A DNA stretch of 64,000 nucleotides from the NCBI GenBank assembly GCA_027064425.1, contig JAMOPO010000003.1, forward strand, positions 100,607 to 164,606, given 5' to 3'. The notes under the pieces were generated by a model. That model saw only the letters and a program-made list of their open reading frames with translations, did not search any database and had not been told where the DNA came from. The translations under genes were made by a program, and so were the position numbers. Positions 17,825 through 25,144 of the stretch are shown here, piece after piece (position 1 is the stretch's first letter; each line of letters begins with the position of its first letter). Source of the DNA: Methanobacteriota archaeon (GTDB lineage Archaea; JAADCQ01; Methanopyri; Methanopyrales; Methanopyraceae).

Positions 17825-18655
17825 TTGCGGATCCCCCGAACGCTGGAACCCGTGGTTAGCGACGAGTTCGTCGAGAGCCTCGACGACCTGGTCGCCCGCA
17901 TCAACGAGGCGGAGCTGAGCTCCGGCCTCATCCGGATCACCAAGCGGGTCGAGCGCGACCTGTACGACGCCATCATCCTCGTCCTGAACGGCGCGGTGGC
18001 GCACCTGCAGGTGGAGAACGTGACCTCCAGGGAGCGCTGGGAGGGGGAGGAGGCGCTGGACGTCCTCCGAGAGATCCTGGCGGACATCAGCCCCGAGGAC
18101 CCCGCCGTCCTGGATATTTACCGCGGGCCGGGCCGAGAGGTCGAGTCCTTCGCCCGATACCAGCTGGGCGTGGAGGAGCTCGGCGAGTACGACCTGGCGT
18201 CGGTTATCATGGAGGCCTACGAGGAGGCGGGTGCCGCCGAGGGGGAGGAGAAGGTCGTAGAGTTCAGCGAGGAGGCGGAGGAGAAGCCGGAGGCCGAGGC
18301 CGGCGCTGAGGTCGAGGCTGAGGTTGAGGAGGGGGTCGAGAAGGAGAAGGAGAAGGAGGAGGTCGAGGAGCTGTCCCGAGAGGAGCTGCTCGAGAAGTAC
18401 GGGATTAAGGAGCCCGACGAGTCCTTCGTCGAGTCGGTGCTGGAGGACATGACCGGGCCCTCCGAGGACCTTCACAAGCAGGTCGAGCGGGTGCTGCGAG
18501 GATACGGTATCACCATCTTCCAGCTGTCCGGGGTCGTCCTCGTGGACCCCCGCAGCGAGGAGGACGTCAAGCACATCGAGGAGGCTGTCGAGGACATGAA
18601 GGAGGACCTCGGACTCAACGAGATCTCCGTCCGGATCCGCGGGAAAAACATTTAA
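17825..18655 (+). CDS. DUF2226 family protein with acidic linker
   Basis: The 276-residue protein has a conserved N-terminal domain (residues 1-135), a low-complexity Glu/Lys/Ala linker (about 136-185), and a C-terminal domain with LVDPRSEEDVKHIEEAVEDM. I associate this plan with the archaeal DUF2226 family, whose function is not known. TTG start at 17825, 51 bases from the divergent mevalonate kinase start. The stop codon lies inside the A/T-rich box that probably serves as promoter for the downstream tRNA gene. Confidence 0.7.
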   Translation: MRIPRTLEPVVSDEFVESLDDLVARINEAELSSGLIRITKRVERDLYDAIILVLNGAVAHLQVENVTSRERWEGEEALDVLREILADISPEDPAVLDIYRGPGREVESFARYQLGVEELGEYDLASVIMEAYEEAGAAEGEEKVVEFSEEAEEKPEAEAGAEVEAEVEEGVEKEKEKEEVEELSREELLEKYGIKEPDESFVESVLEDMTGPSEDLHKQVERVLRGYGITIFQLSGVVLVDPRSEEDVKHIEEAVEDMKEDLGLNEISVRIRGKNI

Positions 18656-18656
18656 C
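18648..18656 (+). promoter_or_regulatory. TATA-like box for tRNA-Arg
   Basis: ACATTTAAC within a GC-rich context, overlapping the DUF2226 stop codon. It is centred about 35 bases before the tRNA, allowing a short 5' leader for RNase P. Confidence 0.55.
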
Positions 18657-18686
18657 CGCCCCCGACCGGAGGTGACACGGAGCGTC

Positions 18687-18764
18687 GGGCCGGCAGCTCA
18701 GTCTGGACAGAGCGCGGGCCTTCGGAGCCCGTGGTCCCGGGTTCAAATCCCGGCCGGCCCACCA
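18687..18764 (+). tRNA. tRNA-Arg (anticodon TCG), with encoded CCA and C at position 8
   Basis: The acceptor stem GGGCCGG pairs perfectly with CCGGCCC, followed by A73 and an encoded CCA. The D-arm stem is GCTC/GAGC, the anticodon stem CGGGC/GCCCG encloses the loop CTTCGGA with anticodon TCG, and the T-arm is CCGGG-TTCAAAT-CCCGG. No intron is present. Position 8 is C instead of the near-universal U. In M. kandleri, most tRNAs have C8, which the deaminase CDAT8 edits to U8 so that the U8-A14 tertiary pair can form; the same requirement is expected here. Confidence 0.97.
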
Positions 18765-18771
18765 GCCCGAA

Positions 18772-18792
18772 TCGTTACGAAGTCCGTAACGA
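18772..18792. repeat. Palindrome of the CGTTACG-N5-CGTAACG family (copy 1)
   Basis: TCGTTACG and CGTAACGA are perfect 8-base inverted arms around a 5-base spacer. It lies 8 bases after the tRNA and 4 bases before the next possible TTG start. Three more sites with the same arms and spacer occur in this window. It could be a dimeric protein site or an RNA hairpin. Confidence 0.8.
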
Positions 18793-18795
18793 ATC

Positions 18796-19026
18796 TTGGG
18801 GCGTCCCGCGTTGGACGAGCTCCGCGACCGGCTACAGGCCGGTCCGTTCGAGGTCGTGGCGGCCAAGCTGGAGGAGGTACTTCAGCGGCTCGACCGACTC
18901 GAGTCCAAGCTCGATGAGCTGCTGGCCCGGGTGGAACGTTTAGAGCGGGAGCTGGGAGAGGAGGCCGGGGAGGGCGATGAGCGTACCGGAGAGCATCGCG
19001 GTGATCGGGCTGGGAGTGGAGGGTAG
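18796..19026 (+). CDS. Small coiled-coil protein
   Basis: A product of 71-76 residues with a clear heptad stretch (LEEVLQRLDRLESKLDELL, then RVERLERELGEE), so likely a short coiled coil. Starts are TTG at 18796 or TTG at 18811; the second gives MDELRDRLQAG. The last 50 bases overlap the start of the Mur-ligase gene, and the C-terminal tail (GEGDERTGEHRGDRAG) looks less natural. I do not recognise a family. The gene sits right behind a palindrome that could control it. Confidence 0.5.
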   Translation: MGRPALDELRDRLQAGPFEVVAAKLEEVLQRLDRLESKLDELLARVERLERELGEEAGEGDERTGEHRGDRAGSGG

Positions 19027-20242
19027 GGCCTGCGCCAGGCGACTGGCCGAGTTGGGGATCAGGGTTTACGCCTCCGACCTCAGAACCGACGTGGACACGT
19101 CCGACCTGGAAGAACTCGACAACGTGGAGGTGGACCTGGGGACCCACGATCTGGATAAGATCGCCGAGTGCGAGGCCGTGTACGCGTCCCCGAGCATCCC
19201 CGACGATGCCGAAATCGTTCGGAAAATCCGCGAGCTCGAGGTCCCGTTCCTCGAAGACGCGCTGACGTGGCCCGAAGAGGCCGACTTCATCGTCGTCAGC
19301 GGCACGAACGGCAAGACCACCACGGTTCACATGATCGGGCACCTGCTCGACGCCCTCGGTGTCGACCACCTGCTGGGCGGGAACGCTGGCGGCGGGTTCG
19401 ACGGCTACGCGACACTCTACGTCCGCGCGGAGCTGGAGCGCCCGGACGTGGTCGTATGCGAGGTCTGCGATATGACCCTTGACTACTTCACCACCCGAGC
19501 CCCCGGCTACGACGTGGCCGTGTTCCTGAACTTGGGGAGGGATCACCTCGACTACCACGGGTCGCTGGACCGGTACGCGGAGCGGGCGGCAAGGTTCTGC
19601 GACGAGGCCGAGGTGGCCGTGGTGAAGTGCTCAGGCCGCGAGCGTGACGTGGTGCGCTTGATGTCATCCGACCCCGTCTGCTTCGATCGACTCGATGTGG
19701 AGCCGGAGCTGCGGCTCCGGGGCAGGTTCTACGAGCTGGACGCGAAGGCCGCGATCGCGGCGGTCTCCGAGGTCACCGGGGAGGACCCGGACGAGCTGGC
19801 CGACCTGCTGTCGGACTTCCGGGGCGTGCCGGGCAGGGTGAGGGAGTACAAGGTCGACGGGGGAGCGGTGGTGGTCGGGAAGACGGACAACCTCTCGGCG
19901 CTCCGGGCCGTCGTGCGGGATTACGGACCGCTCGACATCGTGTTCTGGGGCACCCCGAGACCGGGTGAGGACTACCGGATCCGCGGTCTGGGCCGGGTTC
20001 TCAAGGAGGCTGGCGTCGAGGAGGTACTGGTCTTTCCCGGCCTCTCGGAGGAGACCGTCCCGGACGTCCTCCGGGAGCTCGAAGGGTCGGGGTTGGAGGC
20101 CCGTGAGGTTCCCGCGGACGAGGTGGTCGAGCGGGCGCTGGAGGCGGCCAGAGAAGGGGCCCGGGTCGGCATACTAGGGAACGGTCAGCGCCGGATCACC
20201 CGGATGCAGAGGGAGGTGGAGGAGGCGCTGGAAACGCAGTAG
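18977..20242 (+). CDS. MurD-like Mur ligase (possible pseudomurein peptide ligase or F430 synthase)
   Basis: The 421-residue protein has all three Mur ligase parts. An N-terminal Rossmann domain (IGLGVEGRACARRLAELGI, residues 10-28) resembles MurD. The central ATPase domain has the P-loop SGTNGKTTT near residues 108-116 and a later LGRDHLDYHGS that matches the Mur ligase His/Asp motif. A C-terminal domain completes it. Methanopyrus has a pseudomurein wall whose peptides are built by Mur-type ligases, and the methanogen F430 synthase CfbE is also a Mur ligase homologue. Sequence alone does not decide between these. ATG start follows GGGGAGGG. Confidence 0.8.
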   Translation: MSVPESIAVIGLGVEGRACARRLAELGIRVYASDLRTDVDTSDLEELDNVEVDLGTHDLDKIAECEAVYASPSIPDDAEIVRKIRELEVPFLEDALTWPEEADFIVVSGTNGKTTTVHMIGHLLDALGVDHLLGGNAGGGFDGYATLYVRAELERPDVVVCEVCDMTLDYFTTRAPGYDVAVFLNLGRDHLDYHGSLDRYAERAARFCDEAEVAVVKCSGRERDVVRLMSSDPVCFDRLDVEPELRLRGRFYELDAKAAIAAVSEVTGEDPDELADLLSDFRGVPGRVREYKVDGGAVVVGKTDNLSALRAVVRDYGPLDIVFWGTPRPGEDYRIRGLGRVLKEAGVEEVLVFPGLSEETVPDVLRELEGSGLEAREVPADEVVERALEAAREGARVGILGNGQRRITRMQREVEEALETQ

Positions 20243-20275
20243 CCTTTTGATCGTGCCCGCCCCCTCCCGACGGGG

Positions 20276-21028
20276 GTGCCGGGGGTGGGACGCGTCGAGT
20301 TCATCCGCGTGATGGACGAGGTGCCGGAGTGCGAGGTGCTGATCGAGGGGTACCCGGGCATCGGCATGGTAGGCGTAATCGCCGTGCGGCACATGGTGAT
20401 GGAGTTCGGGGCCGAGCCCGCGTTCGTGATGAAGACGGAGGACATGCCCACGGCCGCGATCGTGCACGACGGGCGCGTGTACCCCTCCGCGGGCCTGTTC
20501 GTGAGCGGTGAGGAGGGTCTCGCGTTCTTTTACTCCGAGCAGGCCGATCTGCGCCCGGGCATTGTCCAGGAGATCTCTGAGTCGGTGGCCGACCTCGCGC
20601 GCGAGGTGGGCGTGGAGACGATCGTATGCTTAGCCGGTATCAGGGCCCCGGAGCCGGAGGATGAGCCCAGCCTGTACTACGCCGCCACCTCGGAGCGGGC
20701 GGCCGAGCCGTTCAAGGACGTCGCGGAGCCGCTGGAGCGGGGCACGATCACCGGGGTCAGCGGTCCGCTGCTGCTCGAGGGGGACCTCCGCGGGCTGGAG
20801 GCCGTCTGCCTCCTCGTGGAGACCCCGGGGACGTACCCTGACCCCCGGGCCGCCTCCAAGGTGGTCGAGGCGCTGAACGAGGGGCTGGGGCTGGACATTG
20901 ATACCTCCAAGCTCGAGGAGGAGGCGGAGCGTATCGCCAAGGCGGTGGAGGAGACCATGGAGAGGATGCGCCGCGAGCGCGTGGAGGAGGAAGAGGAGGA
21001 GGCACCCACCGAGCGGATGTTCGTGTAG
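20276..21028 (+). CDS. PAC2 family (proteasome assembly chaperone-like, COG2047) protein
   Basis: The 250-residue product shows the PAC2 pattern: VLIEGYPGIGMVGVIAVRHM (residues 22-41), then FVMKTEDMPTAAIVHDGRVYPSAG and, later, GVSGPLLLEGDLRG. The family is named after eukaryotic proteasome assembly chaperones, and archaeal members are widespread. The C-terminal 45 residues are acidic and helical. Start GTG at 20276 (or 20285). An A/T-rich CCTTTTGATC at 20243-20252 sits about 26 bases upstream and could drive a nearly leaderless transcript. Confidence 0.85.
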   Translation: MPGVGRVEFIRVMDEVPECEVLIEGYPGIGMVGVIAVRHMVMEFGAEPAFVMKTEDMPTAAIVHDGRVYPSAGLFVSGEEGLAFFYSEQADLRPGIVQEISESVADLAREVGVETIVCLAGIRAPEPEDEPSLYYAATSERAAEPFKDVAEPLERGTITGVSGPLLLEGDLRGLEAVCLLVETPGTYPDPRAASKVVEALNEGLGLDIDTSKLEEEAERIAKAVEETMERMRRERVEEEEEEAPTERMFV

Positions 21029-21040
21029 GGTGGGTCGGCC

Positions 21041-21436
21041 TTGAGAATGCCCGCCATCACCGGTGTGAGCCCCCGAGTGCTCGAGCAGCTGGCCGCCGGT
21101 GGCAGCGTGCAGATCCTGATCAGGAGCAGCAACAACCTGGACGCGGTAAGGAAGCTCGAGCCGGGCGACTACGTGTTCGTGACCAGCGTTGGGAAGCGGG
21201 AGATGAAGGAGGGCGTCGAGGGGATCGTGGCCACTGTGAAGTCCATCCGGATCGTCCACGAGCGGCTCGTCTCGGGCGGGCCCGAGGAGGAACACTTCGA
21301 GCGGGAGTTCGAGGCCGCGAGGATCGTGCTAACGAAATCGGGGCTCGGCAGCGTCCGGGAGGTGAAGGACTACGGGCTCGGGAAGCGCACCGAGGTGGAG
21401 GTAGAGCTGAGGTCGACGGTCTCAGAGGCCTACTGA
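21041..21436 (+). CDS. DUF473 family protein
   Basis: The 131-residue protein matches the small methanogen family DUF473: ALTG-like start (MPAITGVSPRVLEQL), DYVFVTSVGKREMKEGVEGI and later DYGLGKRTEVEVEL. Function is unknown. TTG start at 21041, 12 bases after the PAC2 gene, so probably one transcript. Confidence 0.8.
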   Translation: MRMPAITGVSPRVLEQLAAGGSVQILIRSSNNLDAVRKLEPGDYVFVTSVGKREMKEGVEGIVATVKSIRIVHERLVSGGPEEEHFEREFEAARIVLTKSGLGSVREVKDYGLGKRTEVEVELRSTVSEAY

Positions 21437-21446
21437 GGGGTAGGGG

Positions 21447-22235
21447 ATGATCCGCTGGCTCGCGGCCTTCCTGGCGGCCCTTACGCTGCTGGCCCCTGCC
21501 ATCATCGCCGTGCGCGACGCCGAGCAGGCGGCCGCGTACGCGAACTCGGTACGACAGCGAATGGGCTGGAAACCGCTGCCGCCGGACCTGCTCCCCTACT
21601 GCGACATGCTCGACGTGGTCACGTGCCGGGTCGGCGGCGTCCCCGTCGCCAAGCTCTTCATCTACCCGCCGCTCAGGCCGGTCACGATCCCCCGGGTGGC
21701 GCCGGGAGAGCGCGAAATCGACGTCGTGAGGGACATCGCCCGCTTCGTCTCCGACACCATGACGTACGACGTGTGCTCCGAGCCGTCGCAGTACACCCCG
21801 GACGTGCTCGAGAGGACCGTGGGTCAGCTGCTGCTCACCGGACACTGGCGGGGCGCGTGCGGCACGGCCGCGTACCTGTTCTCGTACCTGTGCAGGTGCT
21901 ACGGCATCCCGACCCGGATCGTTCTGATCGAGCCCTCGGGCGTTCCCACCGTGGTACCCGGCACCCGGGTGGCACCGGCCCGAGTGATGCTTCACGCCCA
22001 GGTTCAGGTGTGGGTGGACGGTCGATGGATCACCGTGGATCCCTCCGTCGGCATCGTGGGCGACTCCGACAAGCCCGTGAAGGGGAGCAGAGTCCGCCCG
22101 GACGGCACCGTGCTCCAGACGCCCGGAGTCCGCCGGTGGATGGTCGAGTCGCAGGGGCCGGTCGTCTTCTGGACGAACCTCACCGCCCTCGCCCGGTACG
22201 TTCTCCGGCTGTCCGAGGGCATCAGTGCTTCTTGA
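21447..22235 (+). CDS. Secreted transglutaminase-like protein
   Basis: An N-terminal signal or anchor helix (residues 3-25, LAAFLAALTLLAPAIIAV) is followed by a transglutaminase-like fold. The probable triad is Cys in GHWRGACGTAAYLF (about residue 137), His in MLHAQVQVWVDGRWITVDPS, and Asp in the same motif. Such domains in methanogens include pseudomurein endopeptidases of phages and wall-binding proteins, so a role in wall turnover is possible. The protein carries additional cysteines (CDMLDVVTCR) that could form a disulfide. The 3' end overlaps the convergent DNA ligase gene by 14 bases. Confidence 0.78.
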   Translation: MIRWLAAFLAALTLLAPAIIAVRDAEQAAAYANSVRQRMGWKPLPPDLLPYCDMLDVVTCRVGGVPVAKLFIYPPLRPVTIPRVAPGEREIDVVRDIARFVSDTMTYDVCSEPSQYTPDVLERTVGQLLLTGHWRGACGTAAYLFSYLCRCYGIPTRIVLIEPSGVPTVVPGTRVAPARVMLHAQVQVWVDGRWITVDPSVGIVGDSDKPVKGSRVRPDGTVLQTPGVRRWMVESQGPVVFWTNLTALARYVLRLSEGISAS

Positions 22236-24051
22236 GGATCTCCTCGTAGATCCTTCGGACCTTCTTGATCGTGTCCGCATCCTCCGGGCCCAGGTCCTCC
22301 CTGACCCGGACCAGCCTCGGGAACCGCAGGGCGAACCCGGACGAGTACTTCGGGCTCTTTTGGATGTCCTCGAACTCGACCTCGAACACGATCTCCGGCT
22401 TGAACCGGACCTCGCGCCCGGACTCCTCGACCACCAGATCCTTCTCCTCGACGAACAGCTTGGTCAGTCGCTCGAGCGTCTCGTCGTCCATTCCCGTCCC
22501 GACCTTACCCACCTCTAGCAGCTTCTCCTTGTTCTCATCCCACACGGCCAGCAGGTACGAGCCGATCAGTCCCTTCCGCTTGCCCTTGCCCCAGATACCA
22601 CCGACGACCACGCAGTCCAGCGTCTCGAGCACCGGCTTGACCTTGAGCATCTTCTTCCCGCGGACGCCCGGCGTGTAGTCCGCGCTCAGGTCCTTCACCA
22701 TCACGCCCTCGTGACCCATCTCCAGCGCCTCGTGGAACATCTCCGCCGCCTCCTTCGGGTCGTCGGTGATGAGCTGGTCCACGAGCATCACTTTGCCCTC
22801 CTGCTCGTTCACGATCTCCTCCAGGCGCCGGCGGCGCTCCTCGAACGGCGCGTCCACCAGGGACTCACCGTCCACGTACAGGCAGTCGAACAGGTACAGC
22901 TCGACCGGGATCTCGCGCCGGACCTCCTCGATGTCGTACTTCCGCTTGATCCGGTGCAGCAGCTCCTGGAACGGTCGCGGCTTGCCGGTCTCCGGGTCGA
23001 TCGCGACCGCCTCTCCCTCCAGGATGAACTCGTCCGCGTCCACGCACTCCTTGACCGCCTCCACGAGGTCCGGCAGCGCGTGCGTCACGTCCTCGATCCG
23101 GCGCGTGTAGACGCGTACTTCCTCACCGTCCGAGTGCACCTGCACCCGGGCGCCGTCCAGCTTGATCTCAACCGCTCCCTTACCGCCCACCTCCGCCAGC
23201 GCCTCCTTCACGTTCCGCGCCGCCTGCGCGAGCATCGGCTTGATCGGCCGCATCGGCTTCAGGTCGATCTGCTTCAGCCCCTCCTCACCCTCCGTCGCCG
23301 CGACCTTGGCCACCAAGCCGATGTCGTTGGAGAGCATGTGCGCCCGCTCGACCAGCTTCTTGCTGACGCCGAACGCCTGAGAGATGGCCTCCTCGACCGT
23401 GTTCTCGCGCACGCCGGTGCGCAGCTCCTCCAGCACCTGCCGGACCAGGTACCGCGCCTCCTTCGGTCGGGCCCGGGCCAGCAGCCCCATCAGCAGCCTC
23501 ATCTTCCGCTTGACCGCTCCCTCCCCCTCCACCTCCGCGACCTTTTCGAACGTCTCTCGCACCTCCTGAACGGTCAGCGGCTGCGAGGAGAATAGCGTGG
23601 ACGTCTTCTTCCTCCTCAACAGCTCCTCGGCCACCGAGCCCAGGTCGCCCAGCTGCTTGAACAGCTCCGTCACCTCGGACTCGGAGGCGCCCGTCGCCTG
23701 CGCGATCGTCTTCTGCATCAGCTTGGTACCGATGCCCAGCTCCCGCGAGTCCCAGCCCGGGAAGACCTGGTTGGCCAGGAAGACGGCCACCGTGTCGAGC
23801 GCGTCCTCAGGGCACTGCCGCAGGAACTGAGCGATGAGCGCGATCTTCGCCTTTCGGGAGCTGATCCGCTCCAGCCGCTCGAACGCCTCCGCCAGCGAGG
23901 AGTAGTACACGTCCCCATCCGTGGTCTTAACCTCCAGGCTGGGCGAGGGCTCACGCTCCCTTCTCTCCTTCTCCTCCTTACCCTTACCCTTGGGAGGAGA
24001 GGTTATGAACGAGTCCAGCCTGCGCGAGCCCGGGGGGCGCGTCCGGGCCAC
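22222..24051 (-). CDS. lig: ATP-dependent DNA ligase with N-terminal extension
   Basis: The 609-residue protein has the ligase active-site motif KLDGARVQ with the AMP-accepting lysine near residue 297, EGEAVAIDP (motif IIIa region), EGVMVKDLSADY (motif IV) and KVKP (motif V). It seals nicks in replication and repair. Typical archaeal ligases are about 560 residues; the extra 45 or so are a basic, low-complexity N-terminal tail containing RRLDSFITSPP. That tail resembles the PCNA-interacting tail of eukaryotic ligase I in position. GTG start at 24051. It could instead start further in, but the tail lies in one open frame with normal codon use. Confidence 0.92.
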   Translation of the reverse strand: MARTRPPGSRRLDSFITSPPKGKGKEEKERREREPSPSLEVKTTDGDVYYSSLAEAFERLERISSRKAKIALIAQFLRQCPEDALDTVAVFLANQVFPGWDSRELGIGTKLMQKTIAQATGASESEVTELFKQLGDLGSVAEELLRRKKTSTLFSSQPLTVQEVRETFEKVAEVEGEGAVKRKMRLLMGLLARARPKEARYLVRQVLEELRTGVRENTVEEAISQAFGVSKKLVERAHMLSNDIGLVAKVAATEGEEGLKQIDLKPMRPIKPMLAQAARNVKEALAEVGGKGAVEIKLDGARVQVHSDGEEVRVYTRRIEDVTHALPDLVEAVKECVDADEFILEGEAVAIDPETGKPRPFQELLHRIKRKYDIEEVRREIPVELYLFDCLYVDGESLVDAPFEERRRRLEEIVNEQEGKVMLVDQLITDDPKEAAEMFHEALEMGHEGVMVKDLSADYTPGVRGKKMLKVKPVLETLDCVVVGGIWGKGKRKGLIGSYLLAVWDENKEKLLEVGKVGTGMDDETLERLTKLFVEEKDLVVEESGREVRFKPEIVFEVEFEDIQKSPKYSSGFALRFPRLVRVREDLGPEDADTIKKVRRIYEEILKKH

Positions 24052-24082
24052 GATCCACTCCCCCCGATCACCCGTGTTCGAG

Positions 24083-24093
24083 CCGTAAAAAAC
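24083..24093. promoter_or_regulatory. A/T-rich promoter box between lig and rio2
   Basis: CCGTAAAAAAC is the only A/T-rich element between the divergent DNA ligase (start 24051) and RIO2 (start 24126) genes. It lies about 38 bases before rio2 and 32 before lig, so it may serve either strand. Confidence 0.5.
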
Positions 24094-24125
24094 GCATTCG
24101 CGATCGGTCGGGCGGCACTCGCGCC

Positions 24126-25028
24126 ATGGTGATGGTGGAACGGGTGGTCCAGGCGTTCCCGCAGATGGAGCCGGAGGACTTCAAGGTCCTTCGCGCCCTG
24201 GAGCTCGAGATGCGCCACCACGAGTGGGTCCCGTTCGAGCGCCTGCTCGAGCGGACGGGGTTCGACGAGAAGGAGCTCGGCTACCGGCTCTCCCGGCTGG
24301 ACCGGTGGGACATGATCATCCGAACGCGGCGTGAGACGGTCGGCTACCTCGGTTACCAGCTACGCCCGGAGGGGTACGACGCCCTCGCGCTCCGCGTCCT
24401 GGTGGAGGAGGGCATCATCGAGGGTCTAGGGCCCGAGATCGGCGTGGGCAAGGAGGCGGACGTGTACCTGGGCATCTCGCCCAAGGGCGTCGAGCTGGCG
24501 GTCAAGTTCAACCGGATCGGGCGGACGAGCTACACCAAGATCAAGCGCTACCGGGAGTACGTGAAGGATAAGCGCCACATCTCCTGGCTCTACGTCAACC
24601 GGCTGACCGCCGAGCGGGAGTTCGAGGCGCTCCTGCACCTGTACCCGGAGGGCGTGCCCGTGCCGCGGCCCGTTTACCAGAACCGGCACGTGCTGGTCAT
24701 GACGAAGTTCGATGGAAAGGAGCTGGCGGAGACCCGCGTCGACGACCCGGAGCGGGTCCTCCGGGAGATCCTGGACGCTTACCATCAGGCCCTCGAGGTG
24801 GGAGTAGTCCACGGGGACCTGAGCCAGTTCAACATCGTGGTCGAGAACGACGGCAGCGTGCTCCTGATCGACTGGGCGCACTGGGTGGACCTCAGTCACC
24901 CGTCCGCGTCCGAGCTGATCGAGCGGGACGTCCGAAACGTGTGCGAGTACTTCCGGCGAAAGTACAGAATCTCGGTAGACTACCGGGAGTTCCTGCCGGA
25001 TGAGGAGGTTTACGGGGATCGAGGGTAG
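24126..25028 (+). CDS. rio2: RIO2-type serine protein kinase
   Basis: The 300-residue protein starts with a winged-helix domain (residues 1-90) specific for RIO2, followed by the RIO kinase domain. GVGKEADVYLGI (about 110-121) is the nucleotide-binding loop, VHGDLSQFN (from about residue 228) the catalytic loop with Asp, and LLIDWAHW the metal-binding Asp (near 249). RIO2 acts as an ATPase in maturation of the small ribosomal subunit. ATG at 24126 or 24132. The gene diverges from DNA ligase. Confidence 0.93.
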   Translation: MVMVERVVQAFPQMEPEDFKVLRALELEMRHHEWVPFERLLERTGFDEKELGYRLSRLDRWDMIIRTRRETVGYLGYQLRPEGYDALALRVLVEEGIIEGLGPEIGVGKEADVYLGISPKGVELAVKFNRIGRTSYTKIKRYREYVKDKRHISWLYVNRLTAEREFEALLHLYPEGVPVPRPVYQNRHVLVMTKFDGKELAETRVDDPERVLREILDAYHQALEVGVVHGDLSQFNIVVENDGSVLLIDWAHWVDLSHPSASELIERDVRNVCEYFRRKYRISVDYREFLPDEEVYGDRG

Positions 25029-25100
25029 TCCCCGATGAGAGGGTGGCCCGTTACCGACGGCGGGTTGGCGGATCGGCGACACCTGCGCCCGTCTCGCAAC

Positions 25101-25109
25101 CGTAAAAAG
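25101..25109 (+). promoter_or_regulatory. TATA-like box for the polyferredoxin gene
   Basis: CGTAAAAAG stands out in GC-rich sequence 36-44 bases before the polyferredoxin ATG, similar in form to the box before rio2. Confidence 0.45.
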
Positions 25110-25144
25110 CGTCCGCCGGCGAGGGGCTGCCGGGGCGGCCGCGG

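Noticed and set aside
17774-18574. Long upstream extension of the mevalonate kinase frame
   Set aside because: It is antisense to the DUF2226 gene, leucine-rich and unlike any kinase N-terminus; the family start motif begins just after TTG 17773.
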